Source of the DNA: Melioribacteraceae bacterium
GTDB taxonomy: Bacteria; Bacteroidota; Ignavibacteria; Ignavibacteriales; Melioribacteraceae
Reading direction: 5' to 3'
NCBI GenBank assembly: GCA_016342755.1
Contig: JAEINS010000008.1
Span: 111,975 to 175,974, forward strand
DNA: 64,000 bases
Shown here: positions 54,853 through 64,000 of the stretch, piece by piece
How the letters are laid out: each line of letters begins with the position of its first letter
Position numbering within the stretch: position 1 is the first letter of the stretch
The notes under the pieces: model-generated
What the model saw: only the letters and a program-made list of their open reading frames with translations
The model's database searches: none
What the model was told of the DNA's origin: nothing
Translations under genes and position numbers: made by a program

Positions 54853-56025
54853 TTATTTTTCGCTATTATTTTCAATGTACTTCATCCAATCGCTGGGAAT
54901 TGCGCCTAATCTTAACTCCTTAATATCCTTTAATTCCAAATCTAAATCGGTAGCCAATAAATTAGCAATGTGAACAGCATTTGGAACTGTGAATTTAGAG
55001 AAATCTAGTCTAGTATCTCTTTTGTGTGAATAAACTGCTTCCACAATTCTTTCGGGCAAACCCCATAATGCTAAAAAATAGGCCGCAACATCTGAATGAG
55101 AAACATCATATAGTTCATATTCAGCTTGAGAAAATCTGCATTGTTTTTCTTTCATTAAATTAAAAACATCGTATGGATAACCATCAACACTTAGCATAAC
55201 AACTTTGCCAATATCATGAAGAAGTCCGCCTATATAAGCATCTTCAATCATTCCAATTTCATTATAATAAGCCTGGTAAATAAGTTCTTCGGCAAACCTC
55301 CCGACTTTATTACTGTGAATCCACATTTTTTCAAAATAATCTTTTATATCATCATTAATTTTAAAACTAAGATATAGCTTATGATATAGAATTAATGATT
55401 TAAGAACATTTCTGCCAAGGTAGTTTACAGCCTGGCTAGGAAGAGTAACCTTTTTCTTTAATCCAAAAAAGGATGAATTTACAATTTGTAGTACTTTTGA
55501 TGTAAATGCCATATCGTGTGTTATAATTTCACTAATACGGTGCATCGAAACATTTTCTGATGATAATTCTGTTTCAAGCTTAAAATAAGTATCAGGCAGC
55601 GTAGGCAGTTCACTTATATTATTTACTACTTTAACAATCTTTTCATTAGTAATATATTTTTTAAGTGAAACGAACTTTTTAATTGTTAAGTAAACATGAT
55701 CAGGGTCAAGCGGATTTGAAAAAATTCTGTGACATAGTTGTGAAAGCGGAGTTCCCATGGATTTAAAAGATGAATTTGCAAAAGCAACTCTTATAGCTTT
55801 AGGTTTCTTTCTTTTCACTAAAGTTAAAAATTCAATTATATCAATTGGTTCTATCTCTGAATCAACTATAATTATATCAAAATTATTTTCATCTAATAAC
55901 TTATCCGGGTTTTCTGTGTTTTTGCAATATTTAAATTCAAATCTATCATCTTCATCTTTAAACTTTGGTAAAATCTCATCAAAATGATTTTTGTGCTTTG
56001 ATAGAAATAAAATTTTTGTTTTCAT
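54853..56025 (-). CDS. HDOD-domain protein with degenerate receiver-like N-terminus
   Basis: A 390-residue protein. Residues 1-125 look like a response-regulator receiver: the predicted phosphoacceptor Asp is in FDIIIVDSEI, but the acidic pair at the first strand is replaced (ILFLSKHK) and the conserved Lys near strand five is Asn (SNPLDPDH). It is therefore likely a pseudo-receiver. Residues about 145-340 are an HDOD domain (LPTLPDTYFKLETEL, DMAFTSKVLQIVNSSFFGL, AVNYLGRNVLKSLI, GGLLHDIGKVVMLS). HDOD proteins are signalling modules of unclear activity, often linked to c-di-GMP networks. The HD pair may not be catalytic. A good ribosome site GAGTGGATC precedes the ATG. Confidence 0.88.
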   Translation of the reverse strand: MKTKILFLSKHKNHFDEILPKFKDEDDRFEFKYCKNTENPDKLLDENNFDIIIVDSEIEPIDIIEFLTLVKRKKPKAIRVAFANSSFKSMGTPLSQLCHRIFSNPLDPDHVYLTIKKFVSLKKYITNEKIVKVVNNISELPTLPDTYFKLETELSSENVSMHRISEIITHDMAFTSKVLQIVNSSFFGLKKKVTLPSQAVNYLGRNVLKSLILYHKLYLSFKINDDIKDYFEKMWIHSNKVGRFAEELIYQAYYNEIGMIEDAYIGGLLHDIGKVVMLSVDGYPYDVFNLMKEKQCRFSQAEYELYDVSHSDVAAYFLALWGLPERIVEAVYSHKRDTRLDFSKFTVPNAVHIANLLATDLDLELKDIKELRLGAIPSDWMKYIENNSEK

Positions 56026-56093
56026 GATCCACTCATAATGTTAGAATAACTTGAGAAAATATTATTATATCATCGGAAATGTTTTGTATTTAT

Positions 56094-57173
56094 TTAAATA
56101 CGTTTAATCTTTTCCCCATTTGTTAAATAATAATGATTAAACAAATTAGCACTTAAACATGAATGGATAGGAATAACTCCGATTACGTCTCCAATATTAA
56201 TATCTGTTGAAGTATGTTCGTCAATCATAATTATTCCATGTTCTTGTGATAAAGATATAATGCTTAGATTCTCAAGTTGTTTGTTCCATGTTAAGTTATC
56301 ATTTAACTTTACAACTTGTCCAAAAATTTCGGTGCCGCAATTATTTCTGACCCGATCCTTAGATAAATGAACAGCTCCGCCATAAATAACCATTCTGTCT
56401 TGCGCGGGTTTAGAAACAACGGGGCACGCAACTGTACAGGCTATCTGATTAAATGTACATATACCTAATTGATACTGCATTAAATCATAAAACACAAAGT
56501 TGCCCGGACGTATTTCATCAATTCCGTGGAAGTTTTCAGCTATACTGCATGAAGGTGTATCGCCGTATGAAAGCATTATATCTTTGTTGAGATGAGTTTT
56601 TATATTTAACAATCTTTCAACTGATTCATCTTTAATCTTAAGTATGTCTTCTTTTGATTGCGCCTTATATGTGTGGCCGGCATGTGTTAGCAATCCGGCT
56701 AATTGCATGTATTTTGAGTTACTAATTAAAATTGAAAGTTTTTCAAAATGTTCCAGCTGGTAATATGCAATCCCGGTTCGTCCATATCCAACATCAACTT
56801 TAATAAAAATGTTTATTTTGTGGTTTAAGGATTTTTCAAGAAATTCTACAACTTCTAATGATTCGACTAATAGATTTAATTTTATTCGTTCCGCTAAAAA
56901 ATTTATTTTCCCGATTTCTAAAATATTTACCGGAAAAGCGACGGTAATATCATTCCAGCCGTTTTCAGCAAAGTATAACGCCATATCAAGAGACGATACT
57001 GTTATTTTATCTATACCAAAGTCCTTAAACCAGTTTCCTATTTCAGCAGATTGATGAGTCTTAAAATGCGGTCTAAAAATAAGATTATTCTGTTTAGCCT
57101 TATTATACATCGCTTTAATGTTAGCTATGCATTTTTCTTTATCAACAATTAATTCTGGTTGAATAATTTTCAT
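56094..57173 (-). CDS. D-serine dehydratase / D-threonine aldolase-like PLP enzyme
   Basis: A 359-residue alanine-racemase-fold enzyme. The N-terminal PLP barrel has the Schiff-base Lys in FRPHFKTHQS, and the C-terminal domain carries the His-x-Cys metal motif (IPIHSCLSANL near residue 337), with EHG 41-46 residues before it. That combination is seen in eukaryotic-type D-serine dehydratase (DSD1) and D-threonine aldolase. The substrate may be D-serine, D-threonine or a hydroxy-D-amino acid. It starts eight bases after the metH stop, on the same strand, so the two are probably co-transcribed. Confidence 0.85.
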   Translation of the reverse strand: MKIIQPELIVDKEKCIANIKAMYNKAKQNNLIFRPHFKTHQSAEIGNWFKDFGIDKITVSSLDMALYFAENGWNDITVAFPVNILEIGKINFLAERIKLNLLVESLEVVEFLEKSLNHKINIFIKVDVGYGRTGIAYYQLEHFEKLSILISNSKYMQLAGLLTHAGHTYKAQSKEDILKIKDESVERLLNIKTHLNKDIMLSYGDTPSCSIAENFHGIDEIRPGNFVFYDLMQYQLGICTFNQIACTVACPVVSKPAQDRMVIYGGAVHLSKDRVRNNCGTEIFGQVVKLNDNLTWNKQLENLSIISLSQEHGIIMIDEHTSTDINIGDVIGVIPIHSCLSANLFNHYYLTNGEKIKRI

Positions 57174-57181
57174 GAATTTGC

Positions 57182-60100
57182 TCAGTTAATATCATAGTTT
57201 AGAACAGGCTGCAACCATTTTTCTGCTTCTTCAACAGATATATCTTTACGTTTAGCATAATCTTTAACCTGATCTTTCCCAATTTTACCAACTGTAAAAT
57301 ATTTTGATTTTGGATGTGCAAAATATAATCCGCAAACAGATGCCGCCGGATACATAGCCAAATTTTCAGTCAGCGATATTCCGGTTTTTTCTGTAACATT
57401 CAACAAGTTAAAAATAGTAATTTTTTCTGTGTGATCCGGTTGAGCAGGATAACCCGGAGCCGGTCTTATACCTTTGTAGTTCTCTTTTATAAGTTCTTCA
57501 TTCGATAATTTTTCGTCAGAATCATAACCCCAGTATTCTTTTCTTATTTTTTCATGAATAAGTTCCGCAAAGGCTTCGGCTAATCTATCGGCAAGTGCTT
57601 TTGCTAAAATAATATTATAGTCATCGTTATCTTTTTCAAATTTTTCTATAATTTTTTCTAATCCAATTCCTGTTGTACAGGCAAATGAACCTATGTAATC
57701 ATTTCCGTTTTCTTTAGGTGAAATAAAATCGGACAGAGCAAGATTTGGAACTCTGGTTGTTTTTTTACCCTGCTGACGTATAGAGTGAAACTTAGCGATT
57801 GTTTCCGAGCGATCTTTCGAATAAACTTCTATATCATCATTATTTGATGAAGCATCAAAAATTCCTAATACTGCATTAGCTTTTAAGAGTTTGTTATAAA
57901 TTATATAATCAAGAAGACTGTTTGCATCATTAAACAATTTTGCTGCTTCTTTGCCAGTATCTTCGTTTTCAAGAATTTGCGGATATTTTCCTTTCATTTC
58001 CCATGCAATAAAAAACGGAGTCCAGTCAATGTATTGCCTAATTTTATCCAATGGATAGTCTAAAAGCTCAATTATACCTTTCTTATTTGGAACCGCAATA
58101 TTATTAGTCCAATCCAAATACAGCTTGTTTTTTCTTGCTTCATCTATTGATAAATAATCTTTTGCAGATAATTTCTTTTTATGTAACACACGAACATTTT
58201 CATATTCATCTTTAATCTGGGCAATATACTTTTCTTTATTTTCTTTACTGCTCAATAAATTACTAACTGCGGGAACACTTTTAGAAGCATCAATAACATG
58301 TATTGTGCTTCCGCTATAGCTTGGCGCAATTTTTACGGCTGTATGAGTTTTTGAAGTTGTAGCTCCGCCGATTAAAAGAGGAAGATTAAAATTATTTCTT
58401 TCAAGTTCTTTGGCTACATGAACCATTTCATCAAGAGACGGAGTTATCAATCCGCTTAAACCAATCATATCAACATTGTGTTCAATAGCCGCCGCTAAAA
58501 TTTTATCGGATGGAACCATTACTCCAAGATCAATTATTTCATAATTATTACAGGCCAATATTACTGATACAATATTTTTGCCAATATCGTGAACATCACC
58601 TTTAACAGTTGCCATTAATATTTTCCCGGCACTTTTTGTATCGCCAGCCGATTTTTTTTCTTCTTCAATAAATGGTATTAAATAAGCAACAGCTTTTTTC
58701 ATTACCCTTGCGCTTTTAACAACCTGAGGCAAAAACATTTTTCCGGAACCAAAAAGATTACCTACAACATCCATTCCTGCCATTAAAGTTTCTTCAATCA
58801 CACTTATAGCCGATACTGCTCTAAGTCTGGCCTCTTCTGTATCTTCTTCAATAAAATCTACTATCCCTTTTATCAGAGCGTGTTTTAATCGTTCTTCAAC
58901 AGGCTCACTGCGCCATTCTTGAACTTTAACTTCACTGGGATCTTTTTGTTTTATATTTTCAGCATATTCAATTAATCGTTCTGTTGAATCTTCTCTTCTA
59001 TTTAATAATACATCTTCAACCCGCAGTAAAAGTTCTTTAGGAATTTCTTCATAAATTTCTAATTGCCCTGCGTTAACAATTCCCATATCCATACCGTTTT
59101 TAACAGCATGATATAAAAATGCAGAGTGTATAGCTTCTCTTACAGTGTTGTTGCCTCTAAATGAAAATGAAACATTACTTACACCGCCAGAAATTTTTGC
59201 ATGAGGCAAATTCTCTTTAATCCATTTAACCGCATTTATATAATCTACAGCATAGTTATTGTGTTCTTCTATACCGGTTGCAACAGCAAATATATTTGGA
59301 TCAAAAATAATATCTTGCGGAGGGAAACCAACTTGTTCGGTTAAAATTTTATACGCTCTTTTACAAATATTTATCTTACGTTCAAAAGTATCGGCCTGCC
59401 CGTTCTCATCAAATGCCATAATTATTGCCGCTGCGCCATACTTAAGTATTTTTTGCGCATGCTCAATAAAAACTTTTTCACCTTCTTTCATACTTATTGA
59501 GTTTACAATACCTTTACCTTGTAAACATTTTAAGCCTGCTTCAATAACTTCCCACTTAGATGAGTCAATCATAATCGGCAGTTTTGCAATATCCGGTTCT
59601 GATGCTAATATGTTTAGAAACTCAACCATTGCTGATTTAGATTCAATCATAGCATCATCCATATTTATATCTATTACTTGCGCTCCGCCTTCAACCTGAT
59701 CTCTGGCTACTGATAATGCTTCTTCATAGTTTTTTTCTTTTATTAGTCTGGCAAATTTTCTTGAGCCGGCTACATTTGTTCTTTCACCAACATTTACAAA
59801 ATTTGTTTCTGGTCTAAACACTAAAGGTTCTAATCCGCTAAGTCTTAAATATGGTTCTATAATTGGTATTTCCCTTGGTTTAACTGTCTGGGCAAATTCT
59901 GCAAAGGCTTTTATATGTTCGGGAGTTGTACCGCAGCAGCCGCCAATTATATTAAAAAATCCATTTTCGGCATAATCAATTAAAACAGCAGACATACTTA
60001 CCGGAGTTGCATCATACGCTCCAAACTCATTTGGTAATCCGGCATTTGGATGCATGCTTACAAAGAACGGAGTTTTTTCTGATAACTCTTCAATGTATGG

Positions 60101-60859
60101 ACGCATCTGCTCTGGCCCGAATGCGCAGTTTAATCCTACTGACAATAAATTTTTTGTGTGCATTATTGAAATCAAAAATGCTTCAACAGTCTGACCCGAT
60201 AATGTTCTACCGCTTGCGTCTGTAATTGTAGCAGAAATCATTATTGGTACAGCTTTGTTTATTTCCTCGCAATATTCTTCAATTCCGTATAAAGCAGCTT
60301 TACAGTTTAGTGTATCAAATATTGTTTCTATTAAAAGTATATCCGCACCGCCGTCAATTAATCCTTTAGCCTGTTCTTTATATGATTCTTTCATATCGCC
60401 GAAACTAACAGCTCTGTATCCGGGATTATTTACATCCGGAGATAATGAAGTTGTTTTATTTGTTGGTCCCATAGAACCGGCTACAAATCTGGGTTTTAAA
60501 GGATTCTGATTCGTGAATTCTACTGCGGCTTCTTTTGCTATTTTGGCTGCTTCGAAGTTAATTTTATATGCCAGGTGTGCAGTTTTATAATCTTCCTGAG
60601 AAATACTTGTTCCGTTAAAAGTATTAGTTTCAATTATATCTGAACCAGCTTCAAGATATTTTTTATGTATTTCTTTTATAATTTCTGGCTGGGTGATTGA
60701 TAGAATATCATTGTTTCCCTTCAAATTTGACGGATGGTCTTTTAAGAAAGTACTGCGAAAATCTTCTTCTGAAAGTCTGTATGTCTGGATTAGTGAGCCC
60801 ATAGCGCCATCTAAAACCAATATTCTTTCATTCAATATTTTTTTAATTGTATCTAACAT
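57182..60859 (-). CDS. metH: Cobalamin-dependent methionine synthase
   Basis: A complete 1225-residue MetH. Homocysteine domain (1-330) with the zinc Cys residues in GLNCAFG and [10 protein letters not shown]; folate domain (about 350-610) with [16 protein letters not shown]12-binding domain with DVHDIGKN near residue 755 (axial His) and [11 protein letters not shown]; and activation domain (about 900-1225) with [15 protein letters not shown]. It transfers methyl from 5-methyl-THF to homocysteine. ATG 60859 has GGATTG upstream; an in-frame TTG seven codons earlier is not used. No cobalamin riboswitch is recognisable in the short upstream region. Confidence 0.97.
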   Translation of the reverse strand: MLDTIKKILNERILVLDGAMGSLIQTYRLSEEDFRSTFLKDHPSNLKGNNDILSITQPEIIKEIHKKYLEAGSDIIETNTFNGTSISQEDYKTAHLAYKINFEAAKIAKEAAVEFTNQNPLKPRFVAGSMGPTNKTTSLSPDVNNPGYRAVSFGDMKESYKEQAKGLIDGGADILLIETIFDTLNCKAALYGIEEYCEEINKAVPIMISATITDASGRTLSGQTVEAFLISIMHTKNLLSVGLNCAFGPEQMRPYIEELSEKTPFFVSMHPNAGLPNEFGAYDATPVSMSAVLIDYAENGFFNIIGGCCGTTPEHIKAFAEFAQTVKPREIPIIEPYLRLSGLEPLVFRPETNFVNVGERTNVAGSRKFARLIKEKNYEEALSVARDQVEGGAQVIDINMDDAMIESKSAMVEFLNILASEPDIAKLPIMIDSSKWEVIEAGLKCLQGKGIVNSISMKEGEKVFIEHAQKILKYGAAAIIMAFDENGQADTFERKINICKRAYKILTEQVGFPPQDIIFDPNIFAVATGIEEHNNYAVDYINAVKWIKENLPHAKISGGVSNVSFSFRGNNTVREAIHSAFLYHAVKNGMDMGIVNAGQLEIYEEIPKELLLRVEDVLLNRREDSTERLIEYAENIKQKDPSEVKVQEWRSEPVEERLKHALIKGIVDFIEEDTEEARLRAVSAISVIEETLMAGMDVVGNLFGSGKMFLPQVVKSARVMKKAVAYLIPFIEEEKKSAGDTKSAGKILMATVKGDVHDIGKNIVSVILACNNYEIIDLGVMVPSDKILAAAIEHNVDMIGLSGLITPSLDEMVHVAKELERNNFNLPLLIGGATTSKTHTAVKIAPSYSGSTIHVIDASKSVPAVSNLLSSKENKEKYIAQIKDEYENVRVLHKKKLSAKDYLSIDEARKNKLYLDWTNNIAVPNKKGIIELLDYPLDKIRQYIDWTPFFIAWEMKGKYPQILENEDTGKEAAKLFNDANSLLDYIIYNKLLKANAVLGIFDASSNNDDIEVYSKDRSETIAKFHSIRQQGKKTTRVPNLALSDFISPKENGNDYIGSFACTTGIGLEKIIEKFEKDNDDYNIILAKALADRLAEAFAELIHEKIRKEYWGYDSDEKLSNEELIKENYKGIRPAPGYPAQPDHTEKITIFNLLNVTEKTGISLTENLAMYPAASVCGLYFAHPKSKYFTVGKIGKDQVKDYAKRKDISVEEAEKWLQPVLNYDIN

Positions 60860-60992
60860 TTTCAATCCTTTCTTAATCAAACATTTTTAATCTATATTAT
60901 CAGAATTTCATCAGGATGTAACTTTTGAAGATGAACCGTAATATACTTAAATTAGAATTTAAATTAAATCAGACTATTAATAGAGGTTGAGT

Positions 60993-61973
60993 ATGATAGT
61001 TGTAACTGGTGGTGCCGGATTCATAGGAAGTGCCGTTGTTTCAAGACTAAACGAATTGGGTCATGAAAAAATTGTTATTGTAGATAGATTAGGAACAAGT
61101 GAAAAATGGAAAAATTTAAATGGTTTAAGTTTCAGTGAAATATTCCATAAAGATGAGTTTTACAATTGGCTTATTGAAGAAAGAGTTCCGTTTAATATTA
61201 ATGCTGTAATACACTTGGGAGCTTGTTCATCAACCACCGAAAAAGATTCGGATTATTTGGTTCAAAATAATCTGAGATATTCACAGGAATTGGTTAAATA
61301 TTGTCTTCCGCGTAAGGCAAGGTTTATATACGCATCTTCGGCTGCAACGTATGGTGATGGTTCTTTAGGATATAATGATAACGAAGATGAATTGGAAAAA
61401 CTTCGTCCGCTTAATATGTACGGTTATTCCAAACATCTTTTTGATATTTGGCTAAAAAAAATGAAAATAAGTAATAAGGTTGTTGGTATAAAGTATTTTA
61501 ATGTTTACGGTCCAAACGAATTTCATAAAGCCGATATGAGAAGTGTTGTACATAAAGCTTTTGGACAAATTCTTGAAACCGGTAAAGTGAAATTATTTAA
61601 GTCGTACCATGAGGATTATGGTGATGGTGAACAAATGCGTGATTTTGTTTATGTAAAAGATGCTGTTAACATGACTCTGTCCTTTTTGGAAAACCTTGAT
61701 AAAAACGGTCTCTATAATGTTGGCTCAGGTAAGGCACGTTCGTGGAATGATCTTGTAACGTCTTTATTTAATGCTATGAATAAGCCGGTTAACATTGAAT
61801 ACATTGATATGCCGGAAGAGTTGCGGGGTAAGTATCAGTATTTTACAGAAGCTAATCTGGATAAAATTAGAGGTGTAGGGTATAGCGAAAAAACACATTC
61901 ACTGGAAGAAGGAATTACAGATTACGTTCAAAACTATTTAATGAAAAATATGTTTTTGGGTTTATCAAAATAA
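60993..61973 (+). CDS. hldD: ADP-L-glycero-D-manno-heptose 6-epimerase
   Basis: A 326-residue extended SDR making the heptose nucleotide for LPS inner core. Rossmann motif VTGGAGFIGSAVV at the start, HLGACSSTTEKD, SSAATYGDGS and the active-site YGYSKHLFD near 140-150, then GIKYFNVYGPNE and QMRDFVYVKD. ATG 60993 has AGAGGT as ribosome site; an in-frame TTG six bases upstream overlaps it. The presence of HldD means the cell makes a heptose-containing LPS core. It diverges from metH over about 130 bases. Confidence 0.94.
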   Translation: MIVVTGGAGFIGSAVVSRLNELGHEKIVIVDRLGTSEKWKNLNGLSFSEIFHKDEFYNWLIEERVPFNINAVIHLGACSSTTEKDSDYLVQNNLRYSQELVKYCLPRKARFIYASSAATYGDGSLGYNDNEDELEKLRPLNMYGYSKHLFDIWLKKMKISNKVVGIKYFNVYGPNEFHKADMRSVVHKAFGQILETGKVKLFKSYHEDYGDGEQMRDFVYVKDAVNMTLSFLENLDKNGLYNVGSGKARSWNDLVTSLFNAMNKPVNIEYIDMPEELRGKYQYFTEANLDKIRGVGYSEKTHSLEEGITDYVQNYLMKNMFLGLSK

Positions 61974-61976
61974 TTA

Positions 61977-62016
61977 TTTAGAGATGATATTTTTTTTGAA
62001 AGATATCATCTCTAAA
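61977..62016. terminator. Hairpin after hldD, GATGATATC type
   Basis: TTTAGAGATGATAT pairs perfectly with ATATCATCTCTAAA, 14 bp around a T-rich 12-base loop. No T run follows. It is a variant of the GATGACATC stems at 10787 and 25401. Confidence 0.6.
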
Positions 62017-62035
62017 ACCACTAAAAAAGGATTAC

Positions 62036-62494
62036 ATGAAACTGGCAACTCTTTGTTATGTGCATCACGAGGGTAAAACTTTGATGCTGTATAGAAATAA
62101 AAAAGAAAATGATTACCACGAAGGTAAATGGAACGGACTTGGCGGAAAGTTTGAAGATGGCGAAACACCCGAGGAATGTGCGGTTCGCGAAGTTGAAGAA
62201 GAATCGGGGTTAACAATGCTAAACCCGGTTATGAAAGGGCATATTACTTTTCCTCTTTTTGATGGCGTAGATGACTGGTACGTTTTTGTTTTTTCAACAG
62301 ATAGATTTGAAGGAAGTTTAATTGATTCGCCGGAAGGCACGTTAGAATGGATTCCGGATGATAAATTAAGTGAGCTTAATTTATGGGAAGGTGATAAACA
62401 CTTTATTCCATGGCTATTTCAAGATAAATTTTTTAGTGCCAGGTTCGATTACAAAAATGGCGGGTTTGTAAATTATACAGTGAAATTTTATTAA
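62036..62494 (+). CDS. NUDIX hydrolase (MutT-like)
   Basis: A 152-residue NUDIX protein with a perfect Nudix box GGKFEDGETPEECAVREVEEESGL near residues 39-62 that binds Mg2+ for pyrophosphate-bond hydrolysis. The start MKLATLCYVHHEGKTLMLYRNKKENDYHEGKWNGLGGK and the GHITFPLFDGVDDWYVFVF segment match the 8-oxo-dGTPase-like group. It may clean the nucleotide pool of oxidised dGTP. Ribosome site AAAAGGATT. The histidine kinase follows after 29 bases, so a shared transcript is possible. Confidence 0.88.
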   Translation: MKLATLCYVHHEGKTLMLYRNKKENDYHEGKWNGLGGKFEDGETPEECAVREVEEESGLTMLNPVMKGHITFPLFDGVDDWYVFVFSTDRFEGSLIDSPEGTLEWIPDDKLSELNLWEGDKHFIPWLFQDKFFSARFDYKNGGFVNYTVKFY

Positions 62495-62523
62495 AAAAAA
62501 GATTTATAATTTTAGGATAATTA

Positions 62524-63789
62524 ATGAGTAATTTTTTTTCAAAACTATTTAACAGCCTTACATCATTCGATTTAATTGACAGATATCCTTCTAAGCATTA
62601 TAACTTTGTAATTGATAGATTAACTTTTGTTTTAATGTTTGTGCTGGCTATACCTGTAACTTATAATTTTTTTATTGGTACAAAATTGGGAGTTATTGGA
62701 ACAGTAGGTTATTGGTTTATTACTGCTGTTATTTGGTGGCGTAACCGTTACAAACCAAGTAAATATATACCATGGATAATGTATTTCTCAACCCTTGGAT
62801 TGGGAATAGTGATGATGGTTTTTGTTGACGGAATCAGAAGTTCAGTTGTCTCTCTATTTCCAGCAATGATTTTAATTTTTGGGTTTTCCTTTAAAACAAG
62901 CGTTTATAAAATTTCTATATTTTTAAGTTTTACAGCACTTTTAATAACCGGAGTTTTAGAGTATTACGGCATAATTAAAATAGCATCATTGCCTCCGCTT
63001 AAACTTATATTTATTTATGATGTGTTGTACATCTACATTATAGTTGCTTTATGTATGTATATGGTGATGTTATATATTAAACACAAGGAAAACTCCTTAA
63101 AGCTTATAAATGATACTAAAGATAATTTTTTGGATATTTTATCGCACGATCTGAGAAGTCCCTTCCAAACGCTAATAGGTGTTTCAACTTTTCTAAAAGA
63201 AAATTTTAAAAACTTAAATGACGAAGAAAAAGAGAACTCGATAAAATTACTAGCTGATGGAATTAAAGACCAATACTATTTGCTTGAAGATTTATTGAGG
63301 TGGGGCGAGATACAATCGGGTAATTACAATAATAAATTTAATAATTGTTATTTGAAGTCGATAATAAGTGAAACCTTATCCTCAATTGTGTTAGTAGGAC
63401 AAAAAAAAGAAATCCAGATAGAGAATCAGGTTGCAAGTGATGTTCAGTTAAAATGTGAAACTATACTTATTGCTACAGCCATTAGGAATATAATTTCTAA
63501 TGCGATTAAGTTTACAAATGCCGGCAGTATTATTATTAGCAGTGAACAAAAAGATGATCAAATTATATTGTCAGTTACAGATACCGGAATTGGAATGTCG
63601 GAAAAACAAATTAAAGATATTCTTAAAAATAAAATTAGTGTATCTGCAAAAGATGGTTACGGTGTTACCGGAACCGGTTTAGGGTTGCAGCTTGTAAAAC
63701 ATATTGTAAAAATACATGATGCCGATTTTAATATTGAAAGTGAAGTTGGTAAAGGCAGTAAGGTTATAATTTTATTTAAAAAATTATAG
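62524..63789 (+). CDS. Membrane sensor histidine kinase
   Basis: A 421-residue kinase. Six membrane helices in about residues 25-190 form an integral sensor with little periplasmic part. HisKA at about residues 200-265 with the phospho-His in LDILSHDLRSPFQTLIG, then HATPase: N box AIRNIISNAIKFTNAG near residue 320, G1 VTDTGIGMS and G2 GTGLGLQLVKHI. No response regulator gene is near it in the window. The family of sensors with such a membrane part is diverse, so the signal is unknown. Ribosome site AGGATAAT. Confidence 0.92.
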   Translation: MSNFFSKLFNSLTSFDLIDRYPSKHYNFVIDRLTFVLMFVLAIPVTYNFFIGTKLGVIGTVGYWFITAVIWWRNRYKPSKYIPWIMYFSTLGLGIVMMVFVDGIRSSVVSLFPAMILIFGFSFKTSVYKISIFLSFTALLITGVLEYYGIIKIASLPPLKLIFIYDVLYIYIIVALCMYMVMLYIKHKENSLKLINDTKDNFLDILSHDLRSPFQTLIGVSTFLKENFKNLNDEEKENSIKLLADGIKDQYYLLEDLLRWGEIQSGNYNNKFNNCYLKSIISETLSSIVLVGQKKEIQIENQVASDVQLKCETILIATAIRNIISNAIKFTNAGSIIISSEQKDDQIILSVTDTGIGMSEKQIKDILKNKISVSAKDGYGVTGTGLGLQLVKHIVKIHDADFNIESEVGKGSKVIILFKKL

Positions 63790-64000
63790 AGATAATTAAA
63801 TACAGATATAAACGAAATCATATTTTCTTAACACGGACAAGATGAAAAATGTTTCCTGAGTATAACAAAATATTTTCAGCAAATTTAATTAGTGAAAATG
63901 AGTTAAGTCCAATTCATAATTTTGGAGACTGTAAATTATTTTGTGTAAACGTTATTTTGTAATTTTATAAGAACGGCATCAGCCGATCTTCAAATCTAAT

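Noticed and set aside
59259..59699. 146-codon plus-strand frame inside metH
   Set aside because: Shadow of the metH coding strand; no family likeness.
60860..60992. Cobalamin or SAM riboswitch upstream of metH
   Set aside because: The space to the divergent hldD is about 130 bases and shows no B12-box or other known riboswitch core.
63790..64000. Possible short gene beginning near 63850
   Set aside because: The longest frame is under 40 codons without ribosome site; the end of the window is too close to judge.

Overview
The window is AT-rich chromosomal DNA from a Gram-negative bacterium, most plausibly of the Ignavibacteriota/Chlorobi/Bacteroidota group. Support comes from outer-membrane genes (lolA, a FadL-type protein, a small beta-barrel), an LPS heptose epimerase (hldD), several lipoproteins and AQ-type signal peptides. 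Promoter-like sites have the TTTG / TAnnTTTG look of that group, TTG starts are frequent, and many proteins (DUF6600, two-CW MerR, UppP- and LolA-linked genes) resemble that group. The species assignment is inference. There are no rRNA genes, CRISPR arrays, prophage or intact insertion sequences.

Left part (1-17.5 kb) is a mixed-strand accessory region. It holds the C-terminal part of a large tandem-repeat protein, a PGRP/amidase lipoprotein, an EamA transporter, DUF2461, a secreted SRPBCC protein, a small GIY-YIG nuclease gene flanked by two nearly identical 123-bp palindrome-ended repeats (a third, diverged copy lies at 3.1 kb), a papain-like peptidase, rpmB (L28), a DUF6600 protein, an M49-like metallopeptidase lipoprotein, a HEAT-repeat protein, thioredoxin-like and HIT proteins, periplasmic MsrB, an SDR enzyme and an M1 peptidase. 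Several of these are exported enzymes acting on proteins or peptides.

From 17.5 to 19.5 kb are inorganic pyrophosphatase, then tRNA-Glu, tRNA-Gly and initiator tRNA-Met on the minus strand, separated by about 0.7 kb without a gene.

From 19.55 to 54.8 kb every protein gene lies on the plus strand. Order: recN, hemW, a DAACS symporter, proC, a SIMPL protein and a MATE pump; then the classical translation/RNA cluster rimP-nusA-infB-rbfA-truB-ribF-rpsO-pnp, followed by dus and rng; then a transaldolase-like gene, gcvT and a ComB-like phosphatase; then an envelope/division run (ftsK, lolA, flippase-like protein, beta-barrel, uppP, PPIase lipoprotein), holA, an ECF sigma factor with a likely membrane anti-sigma partner, rpmE, and rplU-rpmA; and finally a MerR regulator with a Cys-rich tail, a FadL-like protein and an unknown secreted protein. 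A terminator-like hairpin sits in the leader of rimP-nusA-infB.

The right end (54.8-64 kb) has an HDOD protein with a degenerate receiver domain, a metH plus D-serine dehydratase/D-threonine aldolase-like pair on the minus strand, then hldD, a NUDIX hydrolase and a membrane histidine kinase on the plus strand. Bases 63790-64000 show no gene. The most unusual item is the GIY-YIG gene with its flanking palindromic repeats, which resembles the layout of REP/RAYT systems but with a different nuclease family.
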